DNA from: Enhydrobacter aerosaccus
Lineage (GTDB): Bacteria; Pseudomonadota; Alphaproteobacteria; Reyranellales; Reyranellaceae
Length of the DNA stretch: 59,624 nucleotides
Assembly (NCBI GenBank): GCA_903915535.1
Contig: CAIWTJ010000241.1
Coordinates: 1-59,624 of the forward strand
Reading direction: 5' to 3'
Shown: positions 56,621 to 59,624 of the stretch, one piece after another
Layout of the letters: every line of letters starts with the position of its first letter
Numbering within the stretch: position 1 is the first letter of the stretch
Notes under the pieces: generated by a model
Databases searched by the model: none
Seen by the model: the letters and a program-made list of their open reading frames with translations, nothing else
Told to the model about the DNA's origin: nothing
Position numbers and translations under genes: made by a program

Positions 56621-58030
56621 ATGGCGCGCGATCTGCCCTCGATGCTGAAGGATGCGGCGCTTACGGCCATCGTGTCCGCGGCGCTCGGCATCTTTATCGT
56701 GGGCTTCCGCACCAACAGCCTGGCCGCGCAGGGACTGCAGTTCGATTTCCAACTCGTCGACCTTGCGATCGCGGTGGCCACGATTTTCGTCGGCCGCATC
56801 GGTCTGCTGCTGGCCGCGGACGGGCAACGCTGGCCGGCGTTGGGGCTGGGCGCGATCCTGGGAGTTGTCGGCGCGGCGCCGCTCGAACTGCCGTCGACCT
56901 TCCTGCACTGGTTCATTGTGCTCGCGGGCGCCGTCATCATCCTGCGCGGCCTGTGGCCCTGGGCAAGCGCCACGATGGGCAAGGCGGAGCGTTCCAAACG
57001 CGGCATCCACATGCGTGGCGTCGCGGTCAAGTGGTTCGGCGTGGCACTGCTTGTCGTGGCGTTCATGATGCCGTTCACGCCCTTCGCCGATCAGAAGACG
57101 ATGGATCTCGCGGTGCTGATCCTGACCTACATCATGCTGGGATGGGGATTGAACATCGTGGTCGGCCTCGCGGGGTTGCTCGACCTGGGCTACGTCGCCT
57201 TCTACGCGGTCGGCGCATATTCCTATGCGCTGCTTGCCACGCAATACGGCCTCAGCTTCTGGGCGGTGCTGCCGCTCGCCGGCATGATGGCGGCGACCTT
57301 CGGACTGTTGCTGGGCTTTCCCGTGCTGCGTCTGCGGGGCGACTATCTCGCCATCGTCACCATGGGCTTCGGCGAGATCATCCGGCTTGTGCTGCTGAAC
57401 TGGGTGGATCTCAGTAACGGACCGGCAGGCATCGGCGGTATTCCGGGGCCGACGTTCTTCGGCGCGGTGTTCGCGGAGACGGCGCCGGCGGGGAAACAGA
57501 CTTTTTCCGAGATGACGGGCATACCCTTCACCGGCAATCAGCGGCTGATCTTTCTCTATTACATTATCCTGGCGCTGGCGCTGATCACCAACCTGTTCAC
57601 GCAACGCATCCGCAGGCTCCCGGTGGGACGGGCATGGGAAGCGCTGCGCGAGGACGAGACGGCGTGCAAGGCGCTGGGCATCAACCCGACGAACACCAAG
57701 CTCACGGCCTTTGCGGTGGGCGCGATGTTCGCGGGCTTCGCGGGCTCGTTCTTCGCCGCCAAGCAGCGCTTCATCAGTCCGGAGAGCTTCACCTTCATCG
57801 AATCGGCGATCATCCTCGCCATCGTGGTTCTGGGAGGGCTCGGCAGCCAGATCGGCGTCGTACTGGCTGCCGTGCTGCTGATCGGCCTGCCGGAATGGTT
57901 CCGCGATCTCGGCACCTATCGCATGGTGGCCTTCGGCGGCGCGATGGTGCTGATCATGGCGTTCCGGCCGCGTGGGCTGATTTCCCATCGCGAGCCTTCA
58001 ATACGCCTTCATCCGAAAGGCGGCACGTGA
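56621..58030 (+). CDS. livM: branched-chain amino-acid type ABC transporter permease LivM
   Basis: A 469-residue permease, longer than minimal LivM because of an N-terminal region with three extra helices (residues 1-140). The core shows [49 protein letters not shown] and [30 protein letters not shown]. It overlaps livG by four bases. The extended N-terminus is common in alphaproteobacteria. Confidence 0.93.
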   Translation: MARDLPSMLKDAALTAIVSAALGIFIVGFRTNSLAAQGLQFDFQLVDLAIAVATIFVGRIGLLLAADGQRWPALGLGAILGVVGAAPLELPSTFLHWFIVLAGAVIILRGLWPWASATMGKAERSKRGIHMRGVAVKWFGVALLVVAFMMPFTPFADQKTMDLAVLILTYIMLGWGLNIVVGLAGLLDLGYVAFYAVGAYSYALLATQYGLSFWAVLPLAGMMAATFGLLLGFPVLRLRGDYLAIVTMGFGEIIRLVLLNWVDLSNGPAGIGGIPGPTFFGAVFAETAPAGKQTFSEMTGIPFTGNQRLIFLYYIILALALITNLFTQRIRRLPVGRAWEALREDETACKALGINPTNTKLTAFAVGAMFAGFAGSFFAAKQRFISPESFTFIESAIILAIVVLGGLGSQIGVVLAAVLLIGLPEWFRDLGTYRMVAFGGAMVLIMAFRPRGLISHREPSIRLHPKGGT

Positions 58031-58830
58031 GCGCGCCGCTGATCGAGGTCGAGCACCTCACCATGCGCTTCGGCGGCCTGGTGGCAGTCGACGACGTCTC
58101 CTTCACTGCCCGGCCGCGCGAGATCACCGCGATCATCGGCCCCAACGGCGCGGGCAAGACCACGGTCTTCAATTGCATCACCGGTTTCTACAAACCGACG
58201 GTGGGACGGCTCGCGCTGCATGGCGATCGCGAGTATCTGCTCGAGCGCATGCTCGGCCACGAGATCGGCCAGAAGGCCAGGGTCGCGCGGACTTTCCAGA
58301 ACATCCGGCTGTTTCCCGGCATGACGGTGCTCGAGAACCTGATGGTGGCGCAGCACAACAAGCTGATGCACGCCTCGGGCATGACGGTGTTCGGGCTGCT
58401 CGGTCTCAAGAGCTTCCACACCGCCGAAGCCGCGGCCGTCGACCTGGCGCGCAGTTGGCTCGAGCGCATCGACCTGTTGGTGGATGCCGACCGGCCGGCG
58501 GGCGAATTGCCGTACGGCGCGCAGCGGCGCCTCGAGATCGCACGTGCCATGTGCACTGGCCCGCGGCTGCTCTGCCTCGATGAGCCGGCGGCCGGCCTCA
58601 ATCCGCGCGAGTCGGCGGCGCTCAACGACCTGCTCGTATCGATCCGCGACAAGGATGGCATCGGTGTGCTGCTGATCGAGCACGACATGAGCGTGGTCAT
58701 GAAGATCTCCGACCACGTCGTCGTGCTCGACTATGGCCGCAAGATCGCCGAGGGCGCGCCGGCGGCCGTGCAGAAGGACCCAGCGGTGATCCGCGCCTAC
58801 CTCGGCACCGAGGACGACGCGCATGCTTGA
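58027..58830 (+). CDS. livG: branched-chain amino-acid type ABC transporter ATPase LivG
   Basis: A 267-residue ATPase. Walker A is GPNGAGKTT, LivG-type signature [14 protein letters not shown] (LSYGQQ in most), Walker [14 protein letters not shown] and switch His [14 protein letters not shown] 58027 overlaps the livM stop. The 3' end overlaps livF by eight bases. Confidence 0.93.
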   Translation: MSAPLIEVEHLTMRFGGLVAVDDVSFTARPREITAIIGPNGAGKTTVFNCITGFYKPTVGRLALHGDREYLLERMLGHEIGQKARVARTFQNIRLFPGMTVLENLMVAQHNKLMHASGMTVFGLLGLKSFHTAEAAAVDLARSWLERIDLLVDADRPAGELPYGAQRRLEIARAMCTGPRLLCLDEPAAGLNPRESAALNDLLVSIRDKDGIGVLLIEHDMSVVMKISDHVVVLDYGRKIAEGAPAAVQKDPAVIRAYLGTEDDAHA

Positions 58831-59536
58831 GGTGCGGGGAGTGGCGACCTTCTACGGCGCGATCCAGGCACTGCACGGCGTCGACCTCGACGTCGGGAAG
58901 GGCGAGGTCGTGACGCTGATCGGCGCCAATGGCGCGGGCAAGTCGACGTTGCTCATGACCATCTGCGGCAGCCCGAAAGCGCGGAGCGGATCGATCAGGC
59001 TCGAAGGCGAGGAGATTTCCGGCCTGCCGACGCACGAGATCGTGCGGCGCGGCGTGGCGCAGGTGCCCGAGGGCCGGCGCATCTTTCCGCGCATGACGGT
59101 GTATGAGAACCTGCAGATGGGCGCGATTATTGCCGATCCAGCGCATTTCCAGAAAGACCTCGACCGTGTCTTCGCGATGTTCCCGCGTCTCGCCGAACGG
59201 CGCGAGCAGCGCGGTGGCACGCTTTCGGGCGGGGAGCAGCAGATGCTGGCGATCGGCCGCGCGCTGATGAGCCGGCCGCGCCTGTTGCTGCTCGACGAGC
59301 CCTCGCTGGGTTTGGCACCTCTGATCGTGCGCCAGATCTTCGACGCCATTGCGCGGATCGCCCGCGAGGAAGGCGTGACGATCTTCCTGGTCGAGCAGAA
59401 CGCCTTCCACGCGCTGAGACTCGCCGATCGCGGTTACGTGCTGGTCAACGGCAGGGTCAGGCTGAGCGGCACGGGCAAGGAACTGCTGGCCAACCACGAA
59501 GTGCGGGCGGCGTATCTCGAGGGCGGTCACGCATGA
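58823..59536 (+). CDS. livF: branched-chain amino-acid type ABC transporter ATPase LivF
   Basis: A 237-residue ATPase with Walker A GANGAGKST, signature LSGGEQQMLAIGRAL and Walker B LLLDEPSLGLAPL, plus VPEGRRIFPRMTVYENL, which is diagnostic for LivF. It pairs with LivG. Overlaps livG by eight bases and the following gene by four. Confidence 0.94.
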   Translation: MLEVRGVATFYGAIQALHGVDLDVGKGEVVTLIGANGAGKSTLLMTICGSPKARSGSIRLEGEEISGLPTHEIVRRGVAQVPEGRRIFPRMTVYENLQMGAIIADPAHFQKDLDRVFAMFPRLAERREQRGGTLSGGEQQMLAIGRALMSRPRLLLLDEPSLGLAPLIVRQIFDAIARIAREEGVTIFLVEQNAFHALRLADRGYVLVNGRVRLSGTGKELLANHEVRAAYLEGGHA

Positions 59537-59624
59537 GCGACTTCGACATGCTCATGTTCGACTGGCTGGGCGACACGCTCGGCATGGTCTTGGTGTTCAA
59601 CTTCATCCTCGTTGGCCCGGCATC
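59533..59624 (+). CDS. start of a small membrane protein gene, cut by the window end (possibly DUF6867-like)
   Basis: ATG 59533 overlaps the livF stop (ATGA). The 30 visible codons, starting MSDFDMLMFDWLGDTLGMV, run into a hydrophobic helix. In Hyphomicrobiales-type liv operons a small DUF6867 membrane protein often follows livF, and this may be it. The rest lies outside the window. Confidence 0.55.
   Translation, partial: MSDFDMLMFDWLGDTLGMVLVFNFILVGPA

Overview
The window is about 60 kb of dense, GC-rich bacterial chromosome. It contains no rRNA, tRNA, CRISPR array, transposase or phage gene. GC content, four-base ATGA/GTGA gene overlaps, GTG starts, many ABC, TctC and TauD-type genes, and palindromic intergenic repeats of the CCTCATCCTGAGGAGC and GTCATCCTGAGCGAAGCGAAGG types all suggest an alphaproteobacterium, perhaps Reyranella-like. 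The genus is an inference.

Layout. 0-10 kb: an Asp/Glu racemase divergent from a four-gene amino-acid ABC importer, a short MetE-like protein, an orphan iron/thiamine-type binding protein, a flavin monooxygenase, a TauD dioxygenase and a TctC-type binding protein. 10-16.5 kb: a tightly overlapping oxidative pentose-phosphate operon (gnd, zwf, HAD phosphatase, pgl, rpiA, ROK/polyphosphate glucokinase) behind an NnrU-like gene. 16.6-31 kb: small secreted proteins (MORN, SmpA-like, TPR), an aminotransferase, an ABC-2 exporter, LtrA, MepA, enoyl-CoA hydratase, a second TauD, penicillin acylase, family III CoA-transferase, EamA, a YheT-like hydrolase and Nudix. 31-40.5 kb: hemB divergent from a valine-catabolism set (isobutyryl-CoA dehydrogenase, 3-hydroxyisobutyryl-CoA hydrolase, 3-hydroxyisobutyrate dehydrogenase) with GST, HAD, MaoC, a YgiN-like protein and CorA; then glutaryl-CoA dehydrogenase and a broken TauE gene. 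40.5-43.1 kb: an NMT1-type ABC importer. 43.2-50.6 kb: a seven-gene operon for an unidentified, possibly acid-sugar, substrate. 50.6-54 kb: a selenoprotein operon. 54-55.6 kb: a PadR/HAAS/membrane operon. 55.7 kb to the end: livHMGF and a cut-off small gene.

The main discovery is at 52611-53129. A 93-codon reading frame ends in TGA, but the same frame continues for 78 more codons to a stop that overlaps the next gene by four bases. Read as selenocysteine, the TGA gives the motif U-G-S-C and is followed at once by a strong SECIS-type hairpin. This is a UGSC-family selenoprotein that ordinary gene calling would cut in half. It is co-transcribed with a thioredoxin-reductase-like flavoprotein and two paralogous cysteine-containing proteins of unknown function, and lies divergent to a PadR regulator with a perfect 7-bp inverted-repeat operator.

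A second unusual signal is a composite intergenic element present twice in opposite orientation (6773-7199 and 30265-30592). Both copies abut the stop codon of a gene. They contain 50-60 bp units with fixed internal spacing and palindromic arms that change together (TCCGGAGGA versus TCGCGAGGA), then a shared 17-mer, a GTCATCCCGAGC palindrome pair and a conserved distal end.
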